52,198 nucleotides of DNA from an uncultured Chloroflexota bacterium (GCA_902791025.1 CADATZ010000021.1:1-52198); one strand, 5' to 3'. Shown: positions 23,700-32,386, numbered from the stretch's first letter. Program-made: numbers and translations. Notes: generated by a model from the letters alone, not told the origin.

Positions 23700-25421
23700 T
23701 TATTTAGCGATCGGAGCGATTTCACCGCGCAGGAGCTTGATGACTACATAGCTGTCATCACCGGCGCTGTTGAGGTAGAGGGAATCATCCGTGCCCCAAT
23801 CGGTCAGCAAACCGCGGCTGGAGATATATTTGGAGTTCTTGGCATAGATCGGCAGATACGGAACAGTTTCGTTGATCGTAAGAGCAATCTTTTCAATGGC
23901 TGCCTTCTGAGCATCAACATCCCAACCGGCAGTGGATTCGACCAGCAGCTCGTTCAGGTCAACAGTTCCGCAGCTTTCGGTTTCCTGAACCATCGGGAAA
24001 CTCAGGCCTTTCGGAGCATTCACGTTGCTGAGGAGCAGCGGAGTTTCGTAGGCATACATCGGGTGAGGCTGTGCGCTGCCGAAGAAGGATATGGCGATCT
24101 GGAATTCACCGTCGTTGATGTTTGTCTGGCGCATGGTGCTGTCGATGCCGTCGACATTTGTCTTGATACCGAAAGCAGTCAGTTCCTGAGCCATTTCCAT
24201 GGAAGCGGTGGAACCGTCGCTCCAGGTGGTCGGGCACTGGATGGAAAGTGTGAACTGCTTGCCGTCAGCAAGGTACCACTGTCCGTCATCATGTTTGCTC
24301 ATACCACTCTGTTCAAGCAGTTCGGCAGCCTTTTCATGATCCAAGGCATAGGGATTCAGTTTGTCAACATCGACCCAGACTTCAGTGATGGAATCAGCAA
24401 GACCGGTGACATATTTGTTACCGACGGTAGTACCCGGGAGGGCAACTTCACCGACACGATCTCTGTCGATAATGTAGGCAATAGCCTGGCGGACAGCTTT
24501 CTGATCCAGCGGAGCGACAGCTTCATTGAAGTAAAGCGCGATACCGTCTTTACCATGAGCCTGGATCATATCATAGCCCATACCTTCGAAGGTCGCCACA
24601 GAGGCAGCCGGGAACACATGGGTCAGGAAGTCCACTTCATAGTTCAGCACAAGGGGAGTGAGTTCGGCGACATCACCGTTATAAACGAGGACCTTGTCGA
24701 ATTTCACAACATCGGCCAGGAAAGAATTTTCATTCTTTTTCAGCTCGATGCAGGATTCGCTGATGCTGTCGGTGTCCATATAGAACGGGCCGGTGGCATT
24801 CACGAAAGCAGGGCGGAAATTGTTGAATTCTTCGGAAAGGGCTGTCCATTCTTCAGATTCTTCGGTCTTTCCTTCATCGATCAGGGCCTGGAGTTTATCA
24901 GCAAATTCACCATAGGTAGCATAGTCGACCATGGGTTTGCGGAGAACCTGGCGGATGATCAGGGAAGTAGGTGTCTTTACGCTGAAGGAAACTTCAGTAT
25001 CGCTCACAACTTCGACTGCATCAATATAGGACCAGACGGCGTTGTTGACGAGACGGTAAGCCATGAAGGTCGTCCAGACGTCCTTCGCGGTAAAAGGATC
25101 ACCGTTGACCCATTTCGCATCATCACGAAGAGTAACATTGAATTTTTGGCCATCTTCAGAGGCTTCCCAGGCAGTGGCAAGAAGCGGATCATAGGTATCT
25201 GTTTCCGCTACATAGGTCGCAAGCGGCAGCTGCTGGATCTCACGCCAGAATTTCAATTCAATGGACCCGGAAATGAACATATTGAAATGACCGGTAGGAG
25301 GTGTGGAATACGGCCAACCGCCGGCAAATACCGCTTCATCCTGCGCGTTTACCATGCTGAATGAAAGCACGACCGCCACTAAAATGGCTAAAACGAAAAT
25401 AATTCTGCTAGATCTCTTCAT
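23700..25421 (-). CDS. ABC transporter substrate-binding protein, family 5 (oligopeptide/oligosaccharide type)
   Basis: The 573-residue product carries a Sec signal peptide (about MKRSSRIIFVLAILVAVVLSFSMVNAQ) without a lipobox Cys. The mature protein is an SBP_bac_5: LATYVAETDTYDPLLATAWEASEDG, FNVTLRDDAKWVNGDPFTAKDVW, later AVRQAIAYIIDRD and a C-terminal lobe ending VVIKLLRGEIAP. The family carries peptides, nickel or, in chitin- and cellodextrin-using bacteria, oligosaccharides. Here two GH20-like enzymes and a ROK kinase follow, so N-acetylhexosamine oligosaccharides are the best guess. It is preceded by a 59-residue membrane protein gene and the two ATPase genes. Confidence 0.93.
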   Translation of the reverse strand: MKRSSRIIFVLAILVAVVLSFSMVNAQDEAVFAGGWPYSTPPTGHFNMFISGSIELKFWREIQQLPLATYVAETDTYDPLLATAWEASEDGQKFNVTLRDDAKWVNGDPFTAKDVWTTFMAYRLVNNAVWSYIDAVEVVSDTEVSFSVKTPTSLIIRQVLRKPMVDYATYGEFADKLQALIDEGKTEESEEWTALSEEFNNFRPAFVNATGPFYMDTDSISESCIELKKNENSFLADVVKFDKVLVYNGDVAELTPLVLNYEVDFLTHVFPAASVATFEGMGYDMIQAHGKDGIALYFNEAVAPLDQKAVRQAIAYIIDRDRVGEVALPGTTVGNKYVTGLADSITEVWVDVDKLNPYALDHEKAAELLEQSGMSKHDDGQWYLADGKQFTLSIQCPTTWSDGSTASMEMAQELTAFGIKTNVDGIDSTMRQTNINDGEFQIAISFFGSAQPHPMYAYETPLLLSNVNAPKGLSFPMVQETESCGTVDLNELLVESTAGWDVDAQKAAIEKIALTINETVPYLPIYAKNSKYISSRGLLTDWGTDDSLYLNSAGDDSYVVIKLLRGEIAPIAK

Positions 25422-25453
25422 TTCTTCTCCTTATTTTTCATGATCTGCTAAAA

Positions 25454-25633
25454 CTATTTTTTACGACCGGCAAGAAATGCCGCTCCTAAAAACATCATCA
25501 CGACACCGACAACGATATCGATGATGCTTATCACAGATGAAGTGCTGCCCGGTTCATTGACCGCAGCCATGAAGACCGAAAGCCCTGTTATCAAAATTCC
25601 GCCGAATACCATCAGCATCGCAAAAATCTTCAT
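25454..25633 (-). CDS. Small two-helix membrane protein in the transporter operon (59 aa)
   Basis: The ATG at 25633 overlaps the stop of the upstream ATPase gene (ATGA), and the frame runs 59 codons to TAG at 25454. The product is MKIFAMLMVFGGILITGLSV followed by a short polar loop (NEPGSTSS) and a second hydrophobic segment ending in GAAFLAGRKK, that is, two membrane helices with a positive C-terminus. Coupling to the ATPase and the coherent membrane topology argue that it is real. No family is recognised. It could stabilise the permease complex or the binding protein, which is an inference. Confidence 0.65.
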   Translation of the reverse strand: MKIFAMLMVFGGILITGLSVFMAAVNEPGSTSSVISIIDIVVGVVMMFLGAAFLAGRKK

Positions 25634-26616
25634 GCCCGGTCCTTTGCGTACAAATGGCAGGAAACAAAATGCCCCGGGGATACTTCATACCGTTCCGGCT
25701 GGATGCAGTCGCAAAGTCCGGCGATCCGCTGCGGACACCGCGGATGGAGCACGCATCCGGAAGGAAGCGCTGTGAATGAAGGAACATCAGCTTCCAGCAG
25801 CTCATAATGTCCGGCTGAATGCTGCAGGATCTCTGATGATCCGGAAGCGGCGGACAAGATGGCCCGGGTATACGGATGAGCAGCCTTACTGATCAGCTCA
25901 TCAGCAGGACTTTCCTCCACGATCCGCCCGAGATACATGATCATGGCCTTCTGTCCTCTTGCGAAATAACGGCCTAATGCCAGGTCATGCGTGATGAAAA
26001 AGTAGGACACATTCAATTTTGTCTGGATATCCACCAAAGTCTTCAGCAGACTGATGCGCAATGACGTATCGATCATGCTTGTGGCTTCATCAACAACGAT
26101 CAGCTTCGGATCCATTGCCAGGATGCGGGCAATGGAAACACGCTGCCGCTGTCCGCCGGACAAAGCATTCGGATATTTGTCAACGAAATCTTCCACCGGC
26201 GTCAGTCCGACAAGCTCCAGGAGATCCGTGACTTTTTTATATAAAGTCGGGATATCATTGATATGCTTGTGTCTCCGGATCGGGTTTGCGATCATGTCGA
26301 AAACCATCATCGCGGGATTCAGAGACTCATACGGATTCTGGTGGATCATCTGCACATGATTCCGGAAGGAATCCCACTTTTCTTTGCGCAGCGTTCGGAC
26401 TTCTTCGCCGCAGAATTGATACGAACCGGACGAGTAAGTGGAAAGTCCGGCAAGAATTTTTCCCAGTGTTGTTTTTCCGCAGCCCGATTCGCCCAGGACA
26501 CAAAGCGTTTCACCTTCTTTTATTGTCAGGTCAATGTCGCGGAGTATCACAACATCCTGTTTCCGTTTCTGTGGAAAGGCCTTTGTCAGTTTTTCAAGCC
26601 GTACTAATTCATCCAT
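25630..26616 (-). CDS. ABC transporter ATPase, OppF/DppF family
   Basis: From the ATG at 26616 the product has 328 residues; homology begins there, and the start overlaps the stop of the previous ATPase gene by eight bases. Walker A GESGCGKTT is near 40, Q-loop MIHQNPYESLNP near 87, signature LSGGQRQRVSIARIL near 149, Walker B LIVVDEATSMID (Ala in place of the commoner Pro after Asp-Glu) and the H-loop FITHDLALG. A C-terminal cysteine cluster (CVLHPRCPQRIAGLCD) is the oligopeptide/dipeptide-transporter extension that often holds an iron-sulfur cluster. Paired with the OppD-type ATPase upstream. Confidence 0.93.
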   Translation of the reverse strand: MDELVRLEKLTKAFPQKRKQDVVILRDIDLTIKEGETLCVLGESGCGKTTLGKILAGLSTYSSGSYQFCGEEVRTLRKEKWDSFRNHVQMIHQNPYESLNPAMMVFDMIANPIRRHKHINDIPTLYKKVTDLLELVGLTPVEDFVDKYPNALSGGQRQRVSIARILAMDPKLIVVDEATSMIDTSLRISLLKTLVDIQTKLNVSYFFITHDLALGRYFARGQKAMIMYLGRIVEESPADELISKAAHPYTRAILSAASGSSEILQHSAGHYELLEADVPSFTALPSGCVLHPRCPQRIAGLCDCIQPERYEVSPGHFVSCHLYAKDRA

Positions 26617-27622
26617 GATGCACTCCTTCGGAAACAGGATTCCAGCACGCACAGTAATGATCTGCCCTGACCTGCTCAAATGGCGGCAGTTCCTCGTGAC
26701 ATTGCGGAACACAGCGGCTGCAGCGGGGAGCAAAAGGACAGCCCTTTCTCAATGTGATCAGGTCCGGAGGATTCCCCGGAATCGAAAACAGTTCATCATC
26801 CGTATCGGTTAGTCTCGGGATCGCGTGGATCAGCCCGGAACTGTAGGGGTGCTTCGGATTGGAGAAGAATTCCTTCACCGGTGCACTTTCCACGATGATC
26901 CCGGCATACATGGTGATTACTTTGTCAGCCAGTTCAGAAACAATGCTGAGGTCATGTGTGATAAACAGCAGGCTGAATCCTTTATCATCTTTCAGCTGCC
27001 GTAAGAGCTTCAGGATCTTTTCCTGCGTCAGGATGTCCAGTGCGGTCGTTGGTTCATCCAGGATCACAAGGCGCGGATCCAGCAGCAGCGAAAGCGCGAT
27101 CAGTGTACGCTGCTTCATACCGCCGGAAATTTCATGAGGAAAGGAATCCAGCACTTTTTCCGCATCCAGGTGGACAGTTTCCAGAAGAGCTCTGGACATT
27201 TCATCGATTTGTTTATTGCTGACGCCTTTGCGATGTGCCCGGACGGTATCCACAAATTGTGTTCTGATTTTGCAGACCGGGTTGAACGAGCTTTGTGAGG
27301 CCTGAAACACCATGGAGATATCATCCCACAAGAGACGCCGCATTTGCCCGCGGGAAAGCTTCAGCAGGTCAACGGTTTTTCCGTCTGCAGCCTTATAGAG
27401 CATTTCGCCGCTTGTGATCGCTGCTGCGTTGGGCAGTGCGTCCACGATGGAAGTGGCCAGTGTCGTCTTCCCGCATCCGGATTCACCGATGAGCGCAGCT
27501 GATTCTCTCTCATTGATCGAAAAAGAAGCATTTTGGACTGCTTTGAGCGCACCGCGTTTTGTGTTGTACGCGATAGACACATTATTCATCTGAAAAAGAA
27601 GAGAATTTTTATCGTTGCTCAT
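26609..27622 (-). CDS. ABC transporter ATPase, OppD/DppD family
   Basis: This 337-residue protein shows Walker A GESGCGKTTLATSIV near 38, Q-loop MVFQASQSSFNPV near 95, signature HEISGGMKQRTLIAL near 162, Walker B LVILDEPTTALD and H-loop LFITHDLSIVSELAD. The C-terminal oligo_HPY region with its four-Cys segment (CPFAPRCSRCVPQCHE near 293) completes the family pattern. It is the first of two consecutive ATPases, and its stop overlaps the start of the OppF-like gene. It starts 12 bases after the stop of the permease gene upstream on the minus strand. Confidence 0.94.
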   Translation of the reverse strand: MSNDKNSLLFQMNNVSIAYNTKRGALKAVQNASFSINERESAALIGESGCGKTTLATSIVDALPNAAAITSGEMLYKAADGKTVDLLKLSRGQMRRLLWDDISMVFQASQSSFNPVCKIRTQFVDTVRAHRKGVSNKQIDEMSRALLETVHLDAEKVLDSFPHEISGGMKQRTLIALSLLLDPRLVILDEPTTALDILTQEKILKLLRQLKDDKGFSLLFITHDLSIVSELADKVITMYAGIIVESAPVKEFFSNPKHPYSSGLIHAIPRLTDTDDELFSIPGNPPDLITLRKGCPFAPRCSRCVPQCHEELPPFEQVRADHYCACWNPVSEGVHHG

Positions 27623-27634
27623 ATAATTCGCTCC

Positions 27635-28528
27635 TTATTTCAATAGCACAGGGTTGAACACATCTTCAAGCGCTTTACCTACCCAAACCAGCGAGGTGAT
27701 CAGCAGACAGATCATGATTGTCGGTGCGATGATGTACCAGACTGAATTGGGATTGTAAATAGCGCCTTGAGTCCACGCCTGGTTGATCATAACGCCCCAG
27801 TTTTCTTCCAGCGGGATCAGTCCCATGAAGATCAGCCCCACCTGAGAGTAAAGACAGGCTCTCATCAGCAGCGTAAAATTCACGATAATGAATCCCATGA
27901 TATTCGGCAGAATTTCCTTGAAGACGATATGGGATCGGGTAAGATTCTGCATAAAGGCGACCTCAATGAATTCACGCTCCTTCATGGAAAGTACTTCGGA
28001 ACGGATCGTCCGGTACAACCCGGCCCAGGACAAAACACCCAGAATCACGGCAAGCTTCATGCTGTTCAGGGTAAAGAATCCGGAAACAACAACCAGCAGC
28101 GGGATACGCGGGATGGAAAGCCAGACATCCGCGATAAAGCTGACGACACCGTCAAATCTTCCTCCGATGATGGTTGAAAAAGCTCCGATCACCACACCAA
28201 GCAGTGTCCCGATAGCAGCCGAAAAAACAGCAAATAAAAGCAGTTCCCGTCCGCCGTTAGCAATTTGTTTCGCAATATCACGGCCAAGATGATCTGTACC
28301 AAGAATATGATCTGCAGACGGTGCTTTCAGGATCTGCGATGGATCCGAAACCCTGTCCGGAGGGCAAACGTACGGAGCCAGAAGGGACATCAAAACGATC
28401 AGGATCAGGATACAGAAGCCCAGAAAACCGACCTTGTCGTGGCTGACCGCAAACCATATCTGAGAAAGGGTCTTGCGGATACGGCTTGATTGTGAAAGCG
28501 TGACATAAGGTTTCGCGTTATCGCCCAT
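27635..28528 (-). CDS. ABC transporter permease, DppC/OppC family
   Basis: The 297-residue membrane protein has an N-terminal cytoplasmic segment and a first helix (VGFLGFCILILIVLMSLLAPYV), followed by the family signature HILGTDHLGRDIAKQIANGGR near 75-95. Further helices enclose the ATPase-coupling loop AGLYRTIRSEVLSMKEREFIEVA near 165-188. It overlaps the DppB-like gene by 11 bases. Together they make the translocation pore for the family-5 binding protein. Confidence 0.94.
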   Translation of the reverse strand: MGDNAKPYVTLSQSSRIRKTLSQIWFAVSHDKVGFLGFCILILIVLMSLLAPYVCPPDRVSDPSQILKAPSADHILGTDHLGRDIAKQIANGGRELLLFAVFSAAIGTLLGVVIGAFSTIIGGRFDGVVSFIADVWLSIPRIPLLVVVSGFFTLNSMKLAVILGVLSWAGLYRTIRSEVLSMKEREFIEVAFMQNLTRSHIVFKEILPNIMGFIIVNFTLLMRACLYSQVGLIFMGLIPLEENWGVMINQAWTQGAIYNPNSVWYIIAPTIMICLLITSLVWVGKALEDVFNPVLLK

Positions 28529-29567
28529 TTTGTTTGCCTCCGCTTAATTTGATTCTCGGGTCCAGCACCGCATAAAGCATTTCAGCGATAAAGTTTGAAA
28601 CAACCATTGAAATACTCATGATGAGGAAGATTCCCTGCATCACCGGATAATCACGTCCGTTCGTGGCTTTCACAAGCTCCAGACCGATCCCCTGATAAAC
28701 GAAAAGCTGTTCAATGATCAGGGAACCGGAAACGATCAAACCCATCCGCATCGCGAGTTCTGTAACAATCGGCAGCATTGCATTTCTGCCGATGTAGGAT
28801 CGCAGGACTTTCCCGGAGGAGAGCCCGCGGATCTTGGCCATCGTGACATAATCCGTGTTCAGGCACTTGGTCGTGCTGCCCTTCATCAAAAGGATCCAGA
28901 CACCCAACTGTGAGAGCATGTAGGTCAGCGACGGAGCGAAAGTATGCTTCGCCACATCAATGATAAATTTCATATTCCAGCCCGGTTTCATCCGAATGCT
29001 GTAATTGCCGCGCAGGAAGGAGATCTGCATCAGCGTTTTCCCATTGAATTTGAACACGCCGAACAACAGGATGATAAAAATGGCGATCAGAAAATCGGGC
29101 ACGGCACTGAGAATAGAGGCGAAGCCGGAAATGATCGGCTCATACCATTTATCCCGTTTGAAAGCCAGCGCAGCTCCGATGATCACACCGAAAATAAAGG
29201 CGAAAATCATGCCCAAACCGACGGTCAGCAATGTCCACGGGAGCCTCGCACCGATTATTTCCAGTACCGAAAGCCCAGGCGTCAAAAGGGAATCCCCGAA
29301 ATCAAACCGGGCGACATTGGAAATGTAATCAATATACTGGGTCACCACAGGTTTTTCAAGGTCCATCGAAAACAAATGAGCGGCACGCGCCTTGGCATCC
29401 TCATAGGTCATGCCGTACTGCACCATCTGTGTTTCAATATACCGGTCGACCGGGTTGGAGGGCATCAGACGGATCAGGAAAAATATGATCGTCGTCACCA
29501 GCCAGATCGTCACGATCATCTTCGCGAATTTCCGCAGCAGATACAGAACGGTTTCTCTTGTTTTCAT
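28518..29567 (-). CDS. ABC transporter permease, DppB/OppB family
   Basis: This 349-residue membrane protein starts with a helix (MIVTIWLVTTIIFFLIRLMPSNP) typical of DppB. The periplasmic segment DLEKPVVTQYIDYISNVARFDFGDSL follows, and the coupling loop ALNTDYVTMAKIRGLSSGKVLR-like stretch (here CLNTDYVTMAKIRGL) lies near 238-252. C-terminal helices end in LYAVLDPRIKL. Its ATG overlaps the stop of the ROK regulator gene by four bases (29564-29567). Confidence 0.93.
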   Translation of the reverse strand: MKTRETVLYLLRKFAKMIVTIWLVTTIIFFLIRLMPSNPVDRYIETQMVQYGMTYEDAKARAAHLFSMDLEKPVVTQYIDYISNVARFDFGDSLLTPGLSVLEIIGARLPWTLLTVGLGMIFAFIFGVIIGAALAFKRDKWYEPIISGFASILSAVPDFLIAIFIILLFGVFKFNGKTLMQISFLRGNYSIRMKPGWNMKFIIDVAKHTFAPSLTYMLSQLGVWILLMKGSTTKCLNTDYVTMAKIRGLSSGKVLRSYIGRNAMLPIVTELAMRMGLIVSGSLIIEQLFVYQGIGLELVKATNGRDYPVMQGIFLIMSISMVVSNFIAEMLYAVLDPRIKLSGGKQNGR

Positions 29568-30607
29568 CCCATTGCCACCTCATTGACAAGATTTGCGACA
29601 TATTTATCAATAACAAGCAGCGCGGCTCCTTTTGCGGGATTCAGAATATCAACGCTTTCTGCGGTCATCGGGATACCGGTCTTGGCCGAGATATCCGACA
29701 TGAGTTCCTCACAGTACGAGACAAGCCCGTTCAGGCAGGAACCGGTGAACACGATGCATTCCGGGTCAAGAAAAGCAGCAGCTCCAAACACATACGGTGT
29801 AATATATTTGATGATCGTTTCTAAAAAAGTACGGTCATCCATGTTTTTTATATCAATATCTTTTATTACTGAAGCACTGTCCGGGATCTCTCCAGCTGCA
29901 CCGCGGGCCCCGCGGTATAAGCGTCCATCCATCAGTAACCCACATCCAATACCGAATGGTTCTTTGTTCATCAGGTAGACAATGATATCCTTTTTTTCGC
30001 GCTTGCAGTTGTAGTTGTAGAGTTCAGCAATAGAGTTCGCATCGTTTTCAACAATGATCGGGATCTGTGGATATGCCCGCTGAAGACCTGAAAGTAATCC
30101 GGAAAACGACCAATTTCTTCGCTTCTTGTCCGGCCCGAATCGCTGGGCTGATTTGACAGTTCCGTCTGTATAAACAATAGCCTTGATCGCAATACCGATT
30201 CCGCTGATGTGAGGGTTGGCAGAAATCTTTCTCTTCACAGTTTTCATGACGGTTTCTTTAACAGAAGCCTCGGCCATGGAAATTCTTTCTTCATTGATCG
30301 TAGTTCCATCTATCCCGATGAGATAAACGTCGATAAATTCATCTTCCACATACATTCCAAGAAATTGAGAATCGTTGTTATCCAGTTCAATGACATTGCC
30401 CGGTTTTCCAATTTTGGGCTGCTGTTGAATTTCAGCACCGCTGTCTTTTATGACTCCGTATTGTTTCAAATCAGAGACCAGATAGGAGACAGTCGAAGCT
30501 TGAAGACCGCAATACTCCTTCAGGCGTGCCTGCGTCATTGCTCCGTAACGCCGGAGCATCTCTATGATCATGGTCAGATTCTGTTTTTTCTCATTTCTTT
30601 TATTCAT
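29564..30607 (-). CDS. ROK-family transcriptional regulator (NagC/XylR type)
   Basis: The 347-residue product has an N-terminal winged helix (LTMIIEMLRRYGAMTQARLKEY, LQASTVSYLVSDLKQYGVI, residues about 11-60). A ROK sugar-binding body follows (GIGIAIKAIVYTDGTV, IVENDANSIAELYNY, GIGCGLLMDGRLYRGARGAAGEIP). The catalytic Asp region is kept as NDAN, but the CxCGxxGC zinc cluster of ROK kinases is absent, which is common in divergent ROK regulators. It is the promoter-proximal gene of a 12 kb operon of transporter, hexosaminidase and kinase genes and probably represses it until the cognate sugar binds. Just upstream are a good promoter and a TTACAT/ATGTAA inverted repeat. Confidence 0.9.
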   Translation of the reverse strand: MNKRNEKKQNLTMIIEMLRRYGAMTQARLKEYCGLQASTVSYLVSDLKQYGVIKDSGAEIQQQPKIGKPGNVIELDNNDSQFLGMYVEDEFIDVYLIGIDGTTINEERISMAEASVKETVMKTVKRKISANPHISGIGIAIKAIVYTDGTVKSAQRFGPDKKRRNWSFSGLLSGLQRAYPQIPIIVENDANSIAELYNYNCKREKKDIIVYLMNKEPFGIGCGLLMDGRLYRGARGAAGEIPDSASVIKDIDIKNMDDRTFLETIIKYITPYVFGAAAFLDPECIVFTGSCLNGLVSYCEELMSDISAKTGIPMTAESVDILNPAKGAALLVIDKYVANLVNEVAMG

Positions 30608-30658
30608 ACCAGACTTCTTTTATGGGTTGGTTAATTATTTCATTGTTTGAACGAATTA

Positions 30659-30687
30659 ATCGTAACATCATTTTAGTCTTCCGTCAA
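30659..30687 (-). promoter_or_regulatory. Promoter of the ROK/oligosaccharide operon
   Basis: Minus-strand TTGACG (30682-30687), 17-base spacer, TACGAT (30659-30664), ending about 50 bases upstream of the regulator's ATG. Confidence 0.6.
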
Positions 30688-30694
30688 TCATATA

Positions 30695-30709
30695 TTACAT
30701 AAAATGTAA
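30695..30709. promoter_or_regulatory. Inverted repeat TTACAT-AAA-ATGTAA
   Basis: A 6+3+6 palindrome immediately upstream of the -35 box of the ROK operon. It may be the operator of the ROK regulator or of another factor. It overlaps the 3' end of a permease fragment, so it could also be chance AT-rich symmetry. Confidence 0.4.
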
Positions 30710-31248
30710 CATGACAAACGACACTAAGCCGCTCTTTTGTAAATATAATCTATAGGTGGAATCAGTAAACAAACAGAATTGTCTTCTCAATTCTGCAAAA
30801 TCTGAACAGTAAAAAAAACAGCCCTTGACACTGCCTGCTGTCAGCCCGCTTACAAAATATTTCTGACATAAAATGAATATCACTACAACAGGTATCAGTG
30901 ACAGCACTGACATCGCAAAAACATAACCCCACTGCGTGAATTGGTGCTGTCCGAAAAATCCGGCGATGGCAATGGGTAAAGTCCGTCTGCTGTTATCGTA
31001 TATTACGGTATTCGCCCAGGGATACTCTTCCCAGGCTGTCAAAAAATTGAAAATACTCACAGAAGCAATAGCGGGAGACGCCAGGGGAAGCGCGATGCGA
31101 TGGTATACATCCCATACATCAGCTCCGTCAATATATGCCGCTTCCATGATCTCATTCGGAGTATTCTCCATAAAGCCTTTGATCATAAACGTCGAAAAGG
31201 GAATCACCCAGGCGACATAGAATGGAATCAGGCCTTCGAGTTTATTTC
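30695..31248 (-). pseudogene. Truncated carbohydrate ABC permease (MalG type)
   Basis: The fragment runs from KLEGLIPFYVAWVIPFSTF (frame opened by a TGA at about 31250) to YFVSGLTAGSVKG, the usual C-terminus of MalG/LacG-type permeases. The EAA loop (NEIMEAAYIDGADVWDVYHRIALP) is present. About the first 100 residues, with two or three membrane helices, are missing. The normal stop after Val-Lys-Gly is replaced by Cys, so the frame runs on for about 45 unrelated residues. Both faults point to a pseudogene. It borders the decayed interval that continues to 33.4 kb. Confidence 0.8.
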
Positions 31249-31444
31249 AGGGCTTGTCCCCTTATCCATTAATCTAAAGGTTTCAGCAATACGAGAAGCA
31301 ACAAATTCCTGAAATGGTTTGCTAATTTCCGAATTGACTTCTCCCCAATCTCCTTTGAGCATAGCTTCGAAGATAGTTTCGCCCCATTTGTCTGGCTATT
31401 TCTTTCTCAATTTCTTGTAATCTGATTGCATTCATTTCATTCAT
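31228..31444 (-). pseudogene. Frameshifted small gene of unknown function
   Basis: A strong site (GAGGAG) precedes an ATG at 31444. The first frame gives MNEMNAIRLQEIEKEIARQM, and a second frame continues with WGETIFEAMLKGDWGEVNSE and a helical tail to TGA at 31228. Joining them needs one frameshift near 31385, next to a run of Gs and Cs (GGGG/CCCC). The second half overlaps the end of the permease fragment. No family is recognised. Confidence 0.4.
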
Positions 31445-31583
31445 TACTCTCCTCTCTGTTTATTAAGTTTAAATTTCGATCCGGATATAATGGAGATTCC
31501 GTAATGCTTGGTTTGTTTCTGAAGTCCCATTCCCTGATGGGTTGACATGTTTAATCAGGTCTGGACTTTATCGGCCAAAATAC

Positions 31584-31620
31584 AAGCGGCTGATTACTGA
31601 AATCCAATAAACAGCCGCTT
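31584..31620. terminator. Hairpin AAGCGGCTG/CAGCCGCTT
   Basis: A perfect nine-pair stem with a 19-base loop, followed by TTATATACT. The long loop and weak T-tract make it a doubtful terminator. It could end transcription of a remnant gene. Confidence 0.35.
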
Positions 31621-31664
31621 TATATACTCTCATGAAAAGCGATCATTCCGACAGATGATCCGTT

Positions 31665-31784
31665 TTACCATCCCAGCGTGAACTCGGCTAAAGGATCAAG
31701 ATCCGGATAATATGTGTTTTTATACTCCATCAACATAGCTGTAACATTTACGGCATGTGCTTCCGATGCGATATGAATTCGCTG
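31665..31784 (-). pseudogene. C-terminal tail of an unidentified protein
   Basis: About 39 codons end in TAA at 31665 and read RIHIASEAHAVNVTAMLMEY followed by a tail ending in PLAEFTLGW. The composition looks like a genuine protein end rather than a shadow, and the frame has no start. It meets, in antisense, the start of the methyltransferase fragment at about 31.79 kb, which marks a junction. The parent family is not recognised. Confidence 0.35.
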
Positions 31785-31789
31785 ATTTG

Positions 31790-32176
31790 AGCAGCCGTAA
31801 ATTGCGGAAGCAGATCGTGTATTTCCGTGTCATCTTTTTGGATGCGTTCCCATATCGTAATATGATCGAGACGGTAGCACTTTTGTCCAAACTTTCTGGG
31901 GCCAAGCATCATATCAGTGTCCAGGTCGATATGGACGAGCTGGATCTGACCGCCGCCGAGAGTAAGGCTACATATGAGGAGATCAAGGAGTGGGTGCAGG
32001 AAAAGTACGGTTTCCATGTGACACACCTGAATATTGCGAAGACCAAGCGAAAATGTGGGATTATCGAACGGCAGAATTATAATCTGCCGAAGAGTGAGAA
32101 CAGTCGGTCGCCGGAGACACCGAAGGAAAAGGAAGAAGCGATCATTGACGCCTTTAAACACTTTCAGATGATTTGA
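31790..32176 (+). pseudogene. C-terminal fragment of a 23S rRNA (uracil-C5)-methyltransferase (RlmCD-like) with clostridial tail
   Basis: About 115 residues match the end of clostridial RlmCD/RumA-type enzymes: FLDAFPYRNMIETVALLSKL corresponds to the DMFPxTxHVETVxLLS region just after the catalytic domain. The lineage-specific tail follows (MDELDLTAAESKATYEEIK, CGIIERQNYNLPKSE, PKEKEEAIIDAFKHFQMI). The SAM-binding and catalytic Cys regions are missing and no proper start exists. The last 70 residues are intact, so truncation was at the 5' side. The tail recurs at element borders in related genomes as far as I recall, which may reflect integration at the 3' end of such genes. Confidence 0.6.
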
Positions 32177-32208
32177 TAAAATGCATTTCCTTTTTTAATT
32201 TTGAGAAA

Positions 32209-32294
32209 GGGAAAATATATTTTCAAAGATGCTGTCTGATTGAAGTCAAACCTGTTTCAACGATTAGAATTGCGTCTAAAATAAATGCATAAAC
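32209..32294 (+). repeat. ~85 bp imperfect direct repeat, copy A
   Basis: The stretch from GGGAAAATATATTTTCAAAG to ATGCATAAAC matches copy B at 43944-44028 in the same orientation. The shared central block includes AGTCAAACCTGTTTCAACGA. No gene overlaps it. It lies just after the methyltransferase fragment. Confidence 0.8.
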
Positions 32295-32358
32295 GGAAAC
32301 ATCAAGATAGGGTACTGCGCAGTCAGAGGTGATTACCCCCGTCATTCCCGCCTGTTGT

Positions 32359-32386
32359 ACTCAGGGTGTCAACCCTGAGTTTTTTC
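32359..32386 (+). terminator. Intrinsic terminator
   Basis: A perfect nine-pair stem ACTCAGGGT-GTCA-ACCCTGAGT is followed directly by TTTTTC. It is a textbook plus-strand terminator, yet no intact plus-strand gene ends near it. The closest is the methyltransferase fragment about 180 bases upstream. Confidence 0.8.

Noticed and set aside
24063..25364. 433-codon plus-strand frame opposite the family-5 binding-protein gene
   Set aside because: It is a codon-bias shadow of a clearly recognised minus-strand gene and shows no coherent domain.
28944..29978. 344-codon plus-strand frame opposite the DppB permease and ROK regulator
   Set aside because: Composition (His, Gln, Arg, Asp rich) is typical of antisense to membrane protein genes; both opposite genes are certain.
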